Shown here: positions 16,385 through 25,061 of the stretch, piece after piece | How positions within the stretch are numbered: the stretch's first letter is position 1 | Layout: the number at the start of each line of letters is the position of its first letter | Source: an uncultured Clostridia bacterium | GTDB lineage: Bacteria > Bacillota > Clostridia > Lachnospirales > Anaerotignaceae | DNA: 64,000 nt | Assembly (NCBI GenBank): GCA_910586765.1 | Contig: CAJUJJ010000014.1 | Location: 7,040-71,039 of the forward strand | Direction: 5' to 3' | Position numbers and translations under genes: made by a program | Notes under the pieces: generated by a model | The model's input: the letters and a program-made list of their open reading frames with translations, nothing else | Databases searched by the model: none | Told to the model about the DNA's origin: nothing

Positions 16385-16429
16385 AAAGGGCTTTCAAGCA
16401 AGTCCTTTGAGGAAAAAAGCATTTTCTCA
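16385..16429 (+). other. Two adjoining RNA hairpins between rpsJ and rplC
   Basis: A 9-bp stem with one G-T pair (16385-16393 with 16400-16408) adjoins an 8-bp stem with one bulge (16408-16416 with 16422-16429). No U-tract follows, so they are better explained as processing, stability or protein-binding sites than as terminators. Confidence 0.55.
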
Positions 16430-16532
16430 AAAATATTTTGTAAGTAATACAAAATAAAGCTAGTATGATTATTCTTTCATTATTAATAAGGAAAGAGTAA
16501 TCCGCTGTAGAATATCAGGAGGTGCGAAAGAA

Positions 16533-17162
16533 ATGAAAAAAGCAATTATTGCGAAAAAAGTGGGAATGACACAAATTTTCACAGAAAACGGTGCTTTAAT
16601 TCCAGTAACAGTATTGGAAGCAGGCCCATGTACAGTAGTACAGAAAAAAACAACAGAAAATGATGGATATGAAGCAATACAGGTTGGTTTTGTAGAAGCA
16701 AAAGCAAAACATGTAACAAAACCTGCAAAAGGTCATTTTGATAAAGCTGGTGTAACAGCAAAAAAATATTTAAAAGAGTTTAGATTAGAAGATGTTAGTG
16801 CATATGAAGTAGGTGCTGAAATTAAAGCTGATGTATTTGCAGCAGGCGATAAAGTAGATGTCAGCGGTGTTTCAAAAGGTAAAGGCTTCCAAAGTACAAT
16901 CAAAAGATATAATGCACAAAGAGGTCCTATGGGACATGGTTCTAAATCACATAGAGTAGTAGGTTCTATGAGTTCTGGTACAACACCAGGTAGAGTTAAA
17001 AAGAACAAAAAAATGCCTGGACATATGGGTAGTGTAAATGTAACAGTACAAAATATAGAAGTAGTTCGTGCAGACGCTGAAAAAAATATGCTTTTGGTAA
17101 AAGGTGCAGTTCCAGGACCAAAGGGAGCAGTACTTGTAATTAAAGACAGCGTAAAGGCTTAA
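16533..17162 (+). CDS. rplC: Ribosomal protein uL3
   Basis: Early-binding 50S protein near the peptidyl-transferase centre. 209 residues, starting KKAIIAKKVGMTQIF, with the loop GHGSKSHRVVGSM that reaches the active centre and the MPGHMG block. AGGAGGTG lies before ATG 16533. Confidence 0.98.
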   Translation: MKKAIIAKKVGMTQIFTENGALIPVTVLEAGPCTVVQKKTTENDGYEAIQVGFVEAKAKHVTKPAKGHFDKAGVTAKKYLKEFRLEDVSAYEVGAEIKADVFAAGDKVDVSGVSKGKGFQSTIKRYNAQRGPMGHGSKSHRVVGSMSSGTTPGRVKKNKKMPGHMGSVNVTVQNIEVVRADAEKNMLLVKGAVPGPKGAVLVIKDSVKA

Positions 17163-17189
17163 TTTACTTTACGAAAGGAGGAACAAACA

Positions 17190-17810
17190 ATGGCAAATGT
17201 TGCAGTAGTAAACATGAATGGCGAAAATGTAGGCAGTATTGAGCTGAATGACGCTATTTTCGGAATAGAAGCAAATGAACATGTAATGCACTTGGCTGTA
17301 GTGCAGTATCTTGCAAATCAAAGACAAGGCACACAAAGTGCAAAAACTCGTGCTGAAGTAAGAGGCGGCGGAAGAAAACCTTGGAGACAAAAAGGCACAG
17401 GTAGAGCAAGACAAGGTTCTACACGTTCCCCACAATGGACAGGCGGTGGCGTTGTATTTGCTCCAAAGCCAAGAAGTTATTCTTTTAAATTGAATAGAAA
17501 AGTAAAAAGATTGGCATTACAGTCTGCACTTTCTACAAAAGTAGCAGAAAATAAAATCATCGTATTAGATGAGTTAACATTAAATGAAATCAAAACAAAA
17601 GAAATGGTAAAAGTTTTGAATAATATAAAATGTGAGAAAGCATTGATAGTAATGGAAGGTTCTAATACAAATGTAATGCTTTCTGCAAGAAATATACCAA
17701 ATGTAAAAACAGCATCTGTTAATACAATCAATGTATATGATTTGTTAAAATACAATACATTAGTAGTAACAAAAGATGCAGTAGCAAAAATTGAGGAGGT
17801 GTACGCATAA
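17190..17810 (+). CDS. rplD: Ribosomal protein uL4
   Basis: 50S exit-tunnel protein, 206 residues. The extended tunnel loop is present (RGGGRKPWRQKGTGRARQG). In enterobacteria L4 also represses the S10 operon. Its stop codon overlaps the start of rplW by one base (TAATG), so the two are translationally coupled. Confidence 0.98.
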   Translation: MANVAVVNMNGENVGSIELNDAIFGIEANEHVMHLAVVQYLANQRQGTQSAKTRAEVRGGGRKPWRQKGTGRARQGSTRSPQWTGGGVVFAPKPRSYSFKLNRKVKRLALQSALSTKVAENKIIVLDELTLNEIKTKEMVKVLNNIKCEKALIVMEGSNTNVMLSARNIPNVKTASVNTINVYDLLKYNTLVVTKDAVAKIEEVYA

Positions 17811-18109
17811 TGGCAGATTTAAAATATTATGACATTATCAAAAAACCAGTCATTACAGAAAAAAGTATGTCAATACTTGATGAAAAGAAATACACTTTCT
17901 TGGTACACCCAGACGCAACAAAAACACAAATTAAAGAAGCAGTTGAAAAAATGTTTGATGGTGCAAAAGTAGCTTCTGTTAATACAATGAACTATGATGG
18001 CAAACCAAAAAGACGTGGCATGATATGGGGAAAGACAGCAAAAAGAAAAAAAGCCATTGTAAAATTGACAGCAGATAGTAAAGATATTGAAATTTTCCAA
18101 GGAATGTAA
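17810..18109 (+). CDS. rplW: Ribosomal protein uL23
   Basis: Exit-site protein and docking point for trigger factor and SRP. 99 residues, with KPVITEKSM near the start and the C-terminal GKTAKRKKAIVKL strand. It overlaps rplD by one base. Confidence 0.98.
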   Translation: MADLKYYDIIKKPVITEKSMSILDEKKYTFLVHPDATKTQIKEAVEKMFDGAKVASVNTMNYDGKPKRRGMIWGKTAKRKKAIVKLTADSKDIEIFQGM

Positions 18110-18167
18110 TAGATAGTAGAGAAAAGATACACAAAAAGGTGATAACACACTGAAAGGAGTGGAAAAG

Positions 18168-18998
18168 GTGGCTATTAAGAGATATAAACCATATACACCA
18201 TCCAGAAGACACATGACAGTGTCCGCATTTGATGAAATTACAAAATCAACTCCTGAAAAATCTTTGGTAGTTCATATCAAAAAAAATTCAGGTAGAAATA
18301 ACCAAGGTAAAATCACAGTACGCCATAAAGGCGGCGGTGCAAAAATAAAATATAGAATGGTTGACTTTAAAAGAAATAAAGACAACATTCCAGCTAAAGT
18401 AGTAGGAATTGAATATGACCCAAATAGAACAGCAAATATTGCGTTAATCGTGTATGCTGATGGTGCAAAATCCTATATACTTGCTCCAGTAGGATTAAAA
18501 GTAGGCGACACTGTAATGAGTGGCGTTGAGGCAGAAGTAAGAGTTGGAAATACATTGCCAATGAGAGCAATTCCAATTGGTGCAAATATTCATAATATTG
18601 AAATGAAACCAGGAAAAGGTGGACAGCTTGTGCGTTCTGCAGGAAATGTAGCACAGCTTATGGCAAAAGAAGGAAAATATGCTACAGTAAAATTGCCATC
18701 TGGTGAAATGAGAATGTTGCCATTAGATTGTAGAGCAACAATCGGTCAAGTAGGAAATATAGACCATGAATTAGTTCATATAGGTAAAGCAGGAAGAAAA
18801 CGTCATATGGGTATAAGACCAACAGTGCGTGGTTCTGTTATGAACCCTAATGACCACCCTCACGGCGGTGGTGAAGGTAGAGCACCTATCGGTCGTCCAT
18901 CACCAATGACACCATGGGGCAAACCAGCAATGGGTTATAAAACTCGTAAAAAACATAAAGCTTCCAATAAATATATTGTACGTCGTAGAAACGGCTGA
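18168..18998 (+). CDS. rplB: Ribosomal protein uL2
   Basis: Core 50S protein needed for subunit association and peptidyl transfer. It has 276 residues from the GTG at 18168, which gives the expected N terminus MAIKRYKP and has AAAGGAG 8 bases upstream; an in-frame GTG three codons earlier overlaps that site. The conserved GVVMNPNDHPHGGGEGR-type block appears as MNPNDHPHGGGEGRAPIG. Confidence 0.97.
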   Translation: MAIKRYKPYTPSRRHMTVSAFDEITKSTPEKSLVVHIKKNSGRNNQGKITVRHKGGGAKIKYRMVDFKRNKDNIPAKVVGIEYDPNRTANIALIVYADGAKSYILAPVGLKVGDTVMSGVEAEVRVGNTLPMRAIPIGANIHNIEMKPGKGGQLVRSAGNVAQLMAKEGKYATVKLPSGEMRMLPLDCRATIGQVGNIDHELVHIGKAGRKRHMGIRPTVRGSVMNPNDHPHGGGEGRAPIGRPSPMTPWGKPAMGYKTRKKHKASNKYIVRRRNG

Positions 18999-19004
18999 TA
19001 ACTT

Positions 19005-19020
19005 GGCACACAGATGTGCT
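19005..19020 (+). other. Short hairpin between rplB and rpsS
   Basis: ggcaca (19005-19010) pairs with tgtgct (19015-19020), with one G-T pair and a 4-base loop. It lies just after the rplB stop, with no U-tract. Confidence 0.4.
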
Positions 19021-19047
19021 TAATATCGCAAAGGAGGATAAAAAGTA

Positions 19048-19332
19048 ATGAGTAGATCATTGAAAAAGGGACCATTTGCTGATGAGCATCTTTTAAAGAA
19101 AATTGATGCAATGAATGCTTCTGGAGAAAAGAGTGTTATAAAAACATGGTCTCGTCGTTCCACAATATTTCCAGATATGATTGGACATACTATAGCAGTA
19201 CATGATGGAAGAAAACATGTGCCAGTATATATTACAGAGGATATGGTAGGACATAAACTGGGAGAATTTGCGTTGACAAGAACATACAGAGGACACGGAA
19301 AAGACGCAGAAAAGAAATCAAAAGTTCGTTAA
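19048..19332 (+). CDS. rpsS: Ribosomal protein uS19
   Basis: 30S head protein contacting A-site tRNA and S13. 94 residues, starting SRSLKKGPFADEHLL, with TWSRRSTIFPDMIGHTIAVH and a basic C terminus. AAAGGAGG before ATG 19048. Confidence 0.98.
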   Translation: MSRSLKKGPFADEHLLKKIDAMNASGEKSVIKTWSRRSTIFPDMIGHTIAVHDGRKHVPVYITEDMVGHKLGEFALTRTYRGHGKDAEKKSKVR

Positions 19333-19361
19333 TTTATAGATAGTGGAAGGAGGTTTCGTTC

Positions 19362-19751
19362 ATGGCAAAGGGACATAGAAGCCAAATTAAAAAACAGAGA
19401 AATTTGGATAATAGAGAAAAAAGACCACACGCATCTGCTAAGTATGTTGGCATTCCAGCCACAAAAGCGAAAATTGTATTAGACCAGATTAAAGGCAAAG
19501 ATGTTGCCACAGCAGCGGCTTTATTGCAATATTCACCAAGATACGCAGCGGAGATTATTGCGAAAGTATTAAAATCAGCAGTAGCCAATGCAGAAAATAA
19601 TTTGGGTATGGATATTAGCAAATTATATGTTGAAGAAGTAAGTGCAGACCAAGGACCAACAATGAAAAGAATTCGTCCAAGAGCACAAGGTAGAGCATAT
19701 AGAATATTGAAAAGATCAAGTCATATATCCATAATCCTCAATGAGAGATAA
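19362..19751 (+). CDS. rplV: Ribosomal protein uL22
   Basis: 50S tunnel protein; its beta-hairpin (around KRIRPRAQGRAYRI) lines the exit tunnel and is a macrolide-resistance site. 129 residues; the first 20 form a Lys/Arg-rich extension. Good AAGGAGG site. Confidence 0.97.
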   Translation: MAKGHRSQIKKQRNLDNREKRPHASAKYVGIPATKAKIVLDQIKGKDVATAAALLQYSPRYAAEIIAKVLKSAVANAENNLGMDISKLYVEEVSADQGPTMKRIRPRAQGRAYRILKRSSHISIILNER

Positions 19752-19762
19752 GGAGGTTAATG

Positions 19763-20422
19763 ATGGGACAGAAAGTAAATCCACATGGATTAAGAGTTGG
19801 AATTATAAAAGACTGGGATACAAAGTGGTATGCTGAAAAAGAGTTTGCAAACTACTTGGTAGAAGATGTTAAAATTAGAAAATTCATTAAAAAGAGATTA
19901 TATTCATCAGGCATTTCAAAAATTGCGATTGAGAGAACAGCGGAAAGAATGAAAATCACTGTTTTCACAGCAAAACCAGGTATTGTAATTGGTAGAAATG
20001 GCCAAGCGATAGAAGAATTAAAAGGTCAAGTACAAAAATTGACAAAACATAAAGTAGCAATTAATATTGAAGAAATCAAAAGACCAGAATTAGACGCACA
20101 ACTTGTAGCAGAAAACATTGCACAACAGTTGGAAAACCGTGTAACATTCCGTAGAGCAATGAAACAAGCTATGGGTAGAACAATGAAATTTGGAGCAAAA
20201 GGTATTAAAACAGCAGTTTCTGGACGTTTAGGCGGAGCAGATATGGCACGTGGAGAAAGCTATCATGAAGGAACAATACCACTTCAAACATTGAGAGCAG
20301 ATATTGATTATGGTTTTGCAGAAGCAGATACCACATATGGAAAATTAGGTGTAAAGGTTTGGATATATAAAGGAGAGGTACTTCCTGTAAAAGAAGCAAA
20401 GAAGGAAGGAGGCACTAGATAA
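19763..20422 (+). CDS. rpsC: Ribosomal protein uS3
   Basis: 30S mRNA-entry protein with a KH domain (VIGRNGQAIEEL, about residues 72-83). 219 residues from ATG 19763, which is 6 bases after AGGAGG and gives the canonical MGQKVNPHG start; the ATG one codon earlier is too close to the site. Confidence 0.98.
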   Translation: MGQKVNPHGLRVGIIKDWDTKWYAEKEFANYLVEDVKIRKFIKKRLYSSGISKIAIERTAERMKITVFTAKPGIVIGRNGQAIEELKGQVQKLTKHKVAINIEEIKRPELDAQLVAENIAQQLENRVTFRRAMKQAMGRTMKFGAKGIKTAVSGRLGGADMARGESYHEGTIPLQTLRADIDYGFAEADTTYGKLGVKVWIYKGEVLPVKEAKKEGGTR

Positions 20423-20424
20423 TT

Positions 20425-20865
20425 ATGTTGATGCCTAAGAGAGTAAAAAGACGTAAACAAATGAGAGGGCGTTTAAAAGGCAAAGCGATGAGAGGAAATA
20501 AAATCACATATGGTGATTATGGTATTCAAGCGTGTGAGCCAAGCTGGATAACATCAAACCAGATAGAGGCAGCCCGTATCGCTATGACAAGATATATAAA
20601 ACGTGGTGGTAGTGTATGGATTAAAATATTCCCAGACAAACCAATCACAGCAAAACCTGCTGAAACTCGTATGGGTTCTGGTAAAGGTTCACCAGAATAT
20701 TGGGTAGCAGTTGTAAAACCAGGTAGAATTATGTTTGAGATAGGTGGAGTTGCAGAGGAAACAGCAAGAGAGGCGTTAAGACTTGCAATTCATAAACTGC
20801 CAATCAAATGTAAAATCGTTTCTCGTGCAGAGCAACAGGCGGAAATGGAAGGTGATCAGCAGTGA
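20425..20865 (+). CDS. rplP: Ribosomal protein uL16
   Basis: 50S protein that helps position A- and P-site tRNA. 146 residues with the canonical start MLMPKRVKRRKQMRG and the GSVWIKIFPDKP and RMGSGKGSPEYW blocks. Its end overlaps the GTG of rpmC by four bases. Confidence 0.98.
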   Translation: MLMPKRVKRRKQMRGRLKGKAMRGNKITYGDYGIQACEPSWITSNQIEAARIAMTRYIKRGGSVWIKIFPDKPITAKPAETRMGSGKGSPEYWVAVVKPGRIMFEIGGVAEETAREALRLAIHKLPIKCKIVSRAEQQAEMEGDQQ

Positions 20866-21071
20866 AAGCAAAAGGCTATGTTAATGAATTAGTTGGAAAA
20901 ACAGCAGATGAATTAAAAAATGACCTTGTTTCTGCGAAAAAAGAATTGTTTAACCTGAGATTTCAAAATGCAACAAACCAGTTGGACAATACTGCAAGAA
21001 TTAAGGAAGTTCGTAAAAATATAGCAAGAATACAAACAGTTATTACACAGAAACAAAAAACAGCTGAATAA
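20862..21071 (+). CDS. rpmC: Ribosomal protein uL29
   Basis: Small helical exit-site protein of 69 residues with the ELKNDLVSAKKELFNLRFQ helix. It starts at GTG 20862, overlapping the rplP stop (GTGA), so the two genes are translationally coupled. Confidence 0.97.
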   Translation: MKAKGYVNELVGKTADELKNDLVSAKKELFNLRFQNATNQLDNTARIKEVRKNIARIQTVITQKQKTAE

Positions 21072-21101
21072 TCGTTGTGAAAGAGGAAAGGAGGCAACCT
21101 C

Positions 21102-21359
21102 GTGGAAGAAAGAAATCTTCGTAAAACAAGAATTGGAAAAGTAATCAGTGATAAAATGGATAAAACCATAGTAGTAGCTGTAGAAGATAAAGTAAAACAT
21201 CCATTATACGGTAAAATCGTAAATAGAACTTATAAACTCAAAGCACATGATGAAAAGAATGAATGTGGCATAGGTGACCGTGTAAAAGTAATGGAAACAA
21301 GACCATTGTCAAAAGATAAAAGATGGCGTCTTGTACAAATTATGGAAAAAGCAAAATAA
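21102..21359 (+). CDS. rpsQ: Ribosomal protein uS17
   Basis: 30S 5'-domain binder with an OB fold, 85 residues (LRKTRIGKVISDKMDKTIVV; HPLYGKIV). GTG start at 21102 behind AAAGGAGG. Confidence 0.97.
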   Translation: MEERNLRKTRIGKVISDKMDKTIVVAVEDKVKHPLYGKIVNRTYKLKAHDEKNECGIGDRVKVMETRPLSKDKRWRLVQIMEKAK

Positions 21360-21385
21360 AAACTGTTACGGGAGGAGGCATTACT

Positions 21386-21754
21386 ATGGTTCAGCAAGAA
21401 ACCAGATTAAAAGTAGCAGATAATTCAGGTGCAAAAGAACTTCTCTGTATCAGAGTGCTTGGAGGTTCTACAAGAAGATATGCAGGTGTTGGTGATATTA
21501 TCGTAGCTTCTGTAAAAGATGCAACACCCGGCGGTGTTGTAAAAAAAGGCGATGTAGTAAAAGCAGTAGTAGTAAGAACAGTAAACTCTGTAGGTAGAGC
21601 AGATGGAAGCTATATAAAATTTGATGAAAACGCAGCTGTTATTATTAAAGATGATAAAAATCCAAGAGGAACACGTATTTTTGGGCCTGTTGCAAGAGAA
21701 CTGAGAGAAAAACAGTTTATGAAAATATTATCTTTAGCACCAGAAGTATTGTAA
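21386..21754 (+). CDS. rplN: Ribosomal protein uL14
   Basis: 50S interface protein, exactly the usual 122 residues from ATG 21386 (MVQQETRLKVADNSGAKEL), behind GGGAGGAGG. An open frame reaching 63 bases further upstream overlaps rpsQ and is not the start. Confidence 0.98.
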   Translation: MVQQETRLKVADNSGAKELLCIRVLGGSTRRYAGVGDIIVASVKDATPGGVVKKGDVVKAVVVRTVNSVGRADGSYIKFDENAAVIIKDDKNPRGTRIFGPVARELREKQFMKILSLAPEVL

Positions 21755-21769
21755 TAGGAGGTGTGTCAA

Positions 21770-22081
21770 GTGGCGAAAATGAAATTAAAAAGTGGCGATA
21801 AAGTAGTAGTAATTGCTGGAAAAGACAAAGGAAAGCAAGGAAAAATACTCAAAGTAGACCCCAAAAGTAATAGAGTCATTGTGGAAGGCGTAAATATGGT
21901 ATCAAAGCACGTAAAACCAAATCCAATGAACCAACAGGGTGGTATTATCAAAAAAGAAAACTATATTCACGCATCTAATGTGATGTATTTGCATAATGGC
22001 AAAGCAACAAGAATTGGAGCAATGATAAAAGATGGCAAAAAAGTAAGAATTGCAAAGAAAACAGGAGAAATAATTGACTAA
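21770..22081 (+). CDS. rplX: Ribosomal protein uL24
   Basis: Assembly-initiator 50S protein with a KOW motif (SGDKVVVIAGKDKGKQGKI). 103 residues from the GTG at 21770, which is 6 bases after AGGAGGTG; an earlier GTG overlaps that site. The MVSKHVKPN and QGGIIKKE blocks are present. Confidence 0.96.
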   Translation: MAKMKLKSGDKVVVIAGKDKGKQGKILKVDPKSNRVIVEGVNMVSKHVKPNPMNQQGGIIKKENYIHASNVMYLHNGKATRIGAMIKDGKKVRIAKKTGEIID

Positions 22082-22103
22082 TTTGTGAAAGGAGGGAAAT
22101 CGC

Positions 22104-22643
22104 TTGAGTAGATTAAGAGATTTTTATAATAATGAAATTATACCAGAAATGACTAAGAAATTTTCTTATAAAAATAAATTAGCAGTACCAAAAATTGAAA
22201 AAATCATTATCAATATGGGTGTTGGTGAAGCAAAAGATAATGCAAAAGTATTAGATGGAGCAGTAAAAGATTTAACAATAATATCTGGGCAAAAACCAAT
22301 TATAACAAAAGCAAAAAAATCTGTTGCAGCATTTAAACTTCGTGAAGGTATGGCAATCGGTTGTAAGGTAACATTAAGAGGGAATAGAATGTATGAATTT
22401 GCAGATAGATTGATAAACATTGCATTACCTCGTGTACGTGACTTTCATGGTGTAAAGGCAAATTCATTTGATGGACGTGGAAACTATACAATGGGTATTA
22501 AAGAACAGTTAATCTTCCCTGAAATTGAATATGATAAAGTAGATAAAATAAGAGGCATGGATATAGTATTTGTTACAACTGCAAAAACAGACGAAGAAGC
22601 AAGAGAATTATTAAGATTATTCGGAATGCCATTCGCAAAATAA
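22104..22643 (+). CDS. rplE: Ribosomal protein uL5
   Basis: 5S-rRNA-binding protein of the central protuberance, 179 residues, with IEKIIINMGVGEAK and RVRDFHGVK. It uses a TTG start at 22104, 7 bases after AAAGGAGGG; no ATG or GTG alternative gives the conserved N terminus. Confidence 0.97.
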   Translation: MSRLRDFYNNEIIPEMTKKFSYKNKLAVPKIEKIIINMGVGEAKDNAKVLDGAVKDLTIISGQKPIITKAKKSVAAFKLREGMAIGCKVTLRGNRMYEFADRLINIALPRVRDFHGVKANSFDGRGNYTMGIKEQLIFPEIEYDKVDKIRGMDIVFVTTAKTDEEARELLRLFGMPFAK

Positions 22644-22658
22644 TAGGGAGGGACAAAA

Positions 22659-22844
22659 ATGGCTAAAAAATCAATGGTCGTAAAGCAACAGAGAAAACCA
22701 AAGTTTTCCACAAGAGCATATACACGTTGTAGAGTTTGCGGTAGACCTCATGCTGTATTAAAAAAATTTGGAATTTGCCGTATTTGCTTCCGTGAATTAG
22801 CATATAAGGGACAAATTCCAGGTGTCAAGAAAGCAAGCTGGTAA
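22659..22844 (+). CDS. rpsN: Ribosomal protein uS14, zinc-binding form
   Basis: 30S head protein, the short 61-residue zinc type: C24-x2-C27 and C40-x2-C43 form the zinc ribbon, followed by RELAYKGQIPGVKKASW. No zinc-independent paralogue is in the window. Confidence 0.98.
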   Translation: MAKKSMVVKQQRKPKFSTRAYTRCRVCGRPHAVLKKFGICRICFRELAYKGQIPGVKKASW

Positions 22845-22863
22845 AGGGAAAGGAGGATTTCAT

Positions 22864-23265
22864 ATGTCAATGAGCGACCCAATCGCAGATATGCTTACAA
22901 GAATAAGAAATGGTAACACAGCAAAGCACGATACAGTAGATGTACCTTCTTCAAAAATGAAGAAAGCGATTGCTGATATATTAACAACAGAAGGATATAT
23001 TAAAGGTTATGAAGTGATAGAAGATGGTGTAAAAGCAACAATTCGTATCACATTAAAATATGGAAAAGATAAAAATGAAAAAGTCATTACAGGTTTGAAA
23101 AGAATTTCAAAACCAGGATTAAGAGTATTTGCTGGCAAAGAGGAATTACCAAGAGTGTTAGGTGGACTTGGCACAGCAATCATATCAACAAGTAAGGGAT
23201 TAATGACAGATAAGCAAGCAAGAAATGCAGGCATAGGCGGCGAAGTAATTGCTTTTATTTGGTAA
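22864..23265 (+). CDS. rpsH: Ribosomal protein uS8
   Basis: 30S platform protein, 133 residues from ATG 22864 (AAAGGAGG upstream), starting MSMSDPIADMLTRIRN and ending GGEVIAFIW. In E. coli S8 represses the spc operon by binding near rplE; no obvious S8 site is visible at that place here. Confidence 0.97.
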   Translation: MSMSDPIADMLTRIRNGNTAKHDTVDVPSSKMKKAIADILTTEGYIKGYEVIEDGVKATIRITLKYGKDKNEKVITGLKRISKPGLRVFAGKEELPRVLGGLGTAIISTSKGLMTDKQARNAGIGGEVIAFIW

Positions 23266-23288
23266 TAAGAAGATAGGAGGTGCAGACC

Positions 23289-23831
23289 ATGTCACGAATT
23301 GGTAAATTACCTATTGATATTCCAGCAGGAGTGGAAGTAAAAATTGGTGAAGGAAACCACATTACAGTGAAAGGGCCAAAGGGAACTTTGGAACGAAAAT
23401 TAGCTGATGACATGAACATCGCAGTAGAGAATGGACAAATCACAGTAGCAAGACCAAGTGATTTGAAGAAACATAGAGCATTACATGGATTAACAAGAAC
23501 ATTGATATTCAATATGGTTGTTGGAGTAACAAAAGGATATGAAAAAGTGCTTGAAATCAATGGTGTAGGTTATAGAGCAGCAAAATCCGGTAAAAAATTA
23601 ACATTAACATTAGGATATTCTCATCCAGTAGAAATGATAGACCCAGAAGGCATTGAAACAGTGTTGGAAGGACAAAATAAAATTACTGTAAAAGGGATTG
23701 ACAAAGAGAAAGTCGGACAATTTGCAGCAGAAATCAGAACAAAAAGACCACCTGAACCATACAAGGGCAAAGGGATTAAATATGCTGATGAGCATATCAG
23801 AAGAAAAGTTGGTAAGACCGGTAAGAAATAA
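23289..23831 (+). CDS. rplF: Ribosomal protein uL6
   Basis: 50S protein near the factor-binding site, two-domain fold, 180 residues (MSRIGKLPIDIPAGVEV; RRPPEPYKGKGIKY-type block). ATG 23289 is preferred over an upstream GTG that overlaps AGGAGGTG. Confidence 0.97.
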   Translation: MSRIGKLPIDIPAGVEVKIGEGNHITVKGPKGTLERKLADDMNIAVENGQITVARPSDLKKHRALHGLTRTLIFNMVVGVTKGYEKVLEINGVGYRAAKSGKKLTLTLGYSHPVEMIDPEGIETVLEGQNKITVKGIDKEKVGQFAAEIRTKRPPEPYKGKGIKYADEHIRRKVGKTGKK

Positions 23832-23875
23832 TGTAATAAATTGTTTATATCGGAAAGTGACTAATTTAGAAGCTG

Positions 23876-23923
23876 ACAAAGTCAAAAAATGTTTAAAAGT
23901 AATCTTTTATCATGTGACTTTGT
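23876..23923 (+). other. Nested RNA stem-loop between rplF and rplR
   Basis: A perfect 9-bp outer stem (acaaagtca 23876-23884 with tgactttgt 23915-23923) encloses a 6-bp hairpin (taaaag/ctttta, 23894-23899 with 23904-23909). The rplF-rplR gap is 119 bases, long for this operon. It lacks a U-tract. A small open frame across it on the plus strand is only an extension of an rplF shadow frame. Confidence 0.55.
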
Positions 23924-23950
23924 GGAGTAGTAAAAAAGGAGTGGAGCTAA

Positions 23951-24319
23951 ATGATTAATAAGCCATCACGTGTAGCTGCCCGTGTAAAACGTCATTATAG
24001 AATTCGTAATAAAGTAAACGGTACAGCACAACAACCAAGACTGGCTGTATTTCGTTCAAATAAACATATCTATGCACAAATTATAGATGACGTAGCACAA
24101 AACACACTTTGTGCAGCATCTACAATGGAAGCGGATATTGCAAGTAAAGTAGAGCATACTTCTACAGTAGAAGCTGCAAAAGTTGTAGGAGAAGCAATTG
24201 CAAAAAAAGCAATAGATAAAGGGATAAAAGAAGTTGTATTTGATAGAGGCGGATTTATATATCATGGAAAAATTCAAGCATTGGCTGATGCAGCGAGAGA
24301 AGCCGGCTTACAATTCTAA
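23951..24319 (+). CDS. rplR: Ribosomal protein uL18
   Basis: 5S-rRNA-binding protein, 122 residues, with RVKRHYRIRNKVNGT, PRLAVFRSNKHIYAQIIDD and the FDRGGFIYHGKI block. ATG 23951. Confidence 0.97.
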   Translation: MINKPSRVAARVKRHYRIRNKVNGTAQQPRLAVFRSNKHIYAQIIDDVAQNTLCAASTMEADIASKVEHTSTVEAAKVVGEAIAKKAIDKGIKEVVFDRGGFIYHGKIQALADAAREAGLQF

Positions 24320-24337
24320 GACAAGGAGGAAAACAAA

Positions 24338-24841
24338 TTGAAAAGAATTGACCCAAGTACATTAGATCTTCAAGATAAAGTCGTTACAATCAACCGTGTA
24401 ACAAAGGTTGTAAAAGGCGGACGTACTTTTAGATTTGCTGCATTGGTTGTAGTAGGCGATGGTAACGGACACGTTGGTTGCGGACTAGGCAAAGCAGCAG
24501 AAATTCCAGATGCCATACGTAAAGGCAAAGAAGATGCGATGAAAAATATTGTAACAGTGGCAAGAAATGAAGTAGATAGTATATATCATGGAACAACAGG
24601 AAAATTTGGCAGTGCAAGTGTGTTGCTGATGCCAGCAGCAGAAGGTACTGGTATTATTGCAGGAGGCCCTGCACGTGCCGTGTTGGAATTAGCAGGTATT
24701 CGTAATATCAGAACAAAGTCATTAGGTTCTAATAACAAACGTAATGTTGTTAGTGCAACGATTGAAGGTTTATCCAGAGTAACAACACCAGAAGCTGTTG
24801 CAAAACTGCGTGGCGTAACAGTAGAAGAACTCTTGAGCTAA
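24338..24841 (+). CDS. rpsE: Ribosomal protein uS5
   Basis: 30S accuracy and helicase protein, 167 residues. It has VVTINRVTKVVKGGRTFRF and the GTGIIAGGPARAVLELAGI block. It starts with TTG at 24338 behind AAGGAGG. Confidence 0.97.
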   Translation: MKRIDPSTLDLQDKVVTINRVTKVVKGGRTFRFAALVVVGDGNGHVGCGLGKAAEIPDAIRKGKEDAMKNIVTVARNEVDSIYHGTTGKFGSASVLLMPAAEGTGIIAGGPARAVLELAGIRNIRTKSLGSNNKRNVVSATIEGLSRVTTPEAVAKLRGVTVEELLS

Positions 24842-24854
24842 GGAGGAATGAACG

Positions 24855-25034
24855 GTGGCGGAAATTAAAATCACATTAGTGAAATCAACAATCGGAGCAA
24901 TCCCAAAACATAAAAAAACAGTGCAAGCTTTGGGTTTGAGAAAACTCCATAGTAGTAAAATCCATCAAGACAATGTGGCAATTCGTGGAATGGTAAAACA
25001 AGTAAGTCACCTTGTAAAAGTGGAAGAAATTTAA
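24855..25034 (+). CDS. rpmD: Ribosomal protein uL30
   Basis: Small 50S protein of 59 residues, read directly from the sequence: GTG start at 24855 after AAGGAGG, ITLVKSTIGAIPKHKKTVQ, then a LGLRKLHSSKIH block typical of L30, and stop TAA at 25032-25034. The gene is present only in its usual place between rpsE and rplO. Confidence 0.96.
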   Translation: MAEIKITLVKSTIGAIPKHKKTVQALGLRKLHSSKIHQDNVAIRGMVKQVSHLVKVEEI

Positions 25035-25061
25035 TGGAAAAAGAATGAAGGAGGTGCCGAA

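Noticed and set aside
23698..23958. 86-residue open frame between rplF and rplR
   Set aside because: It mostly overlaps rplF in another frame, lacks a ribosome binding site at its start and shows no protein-like composition; the gap is better explained as structured RNA.
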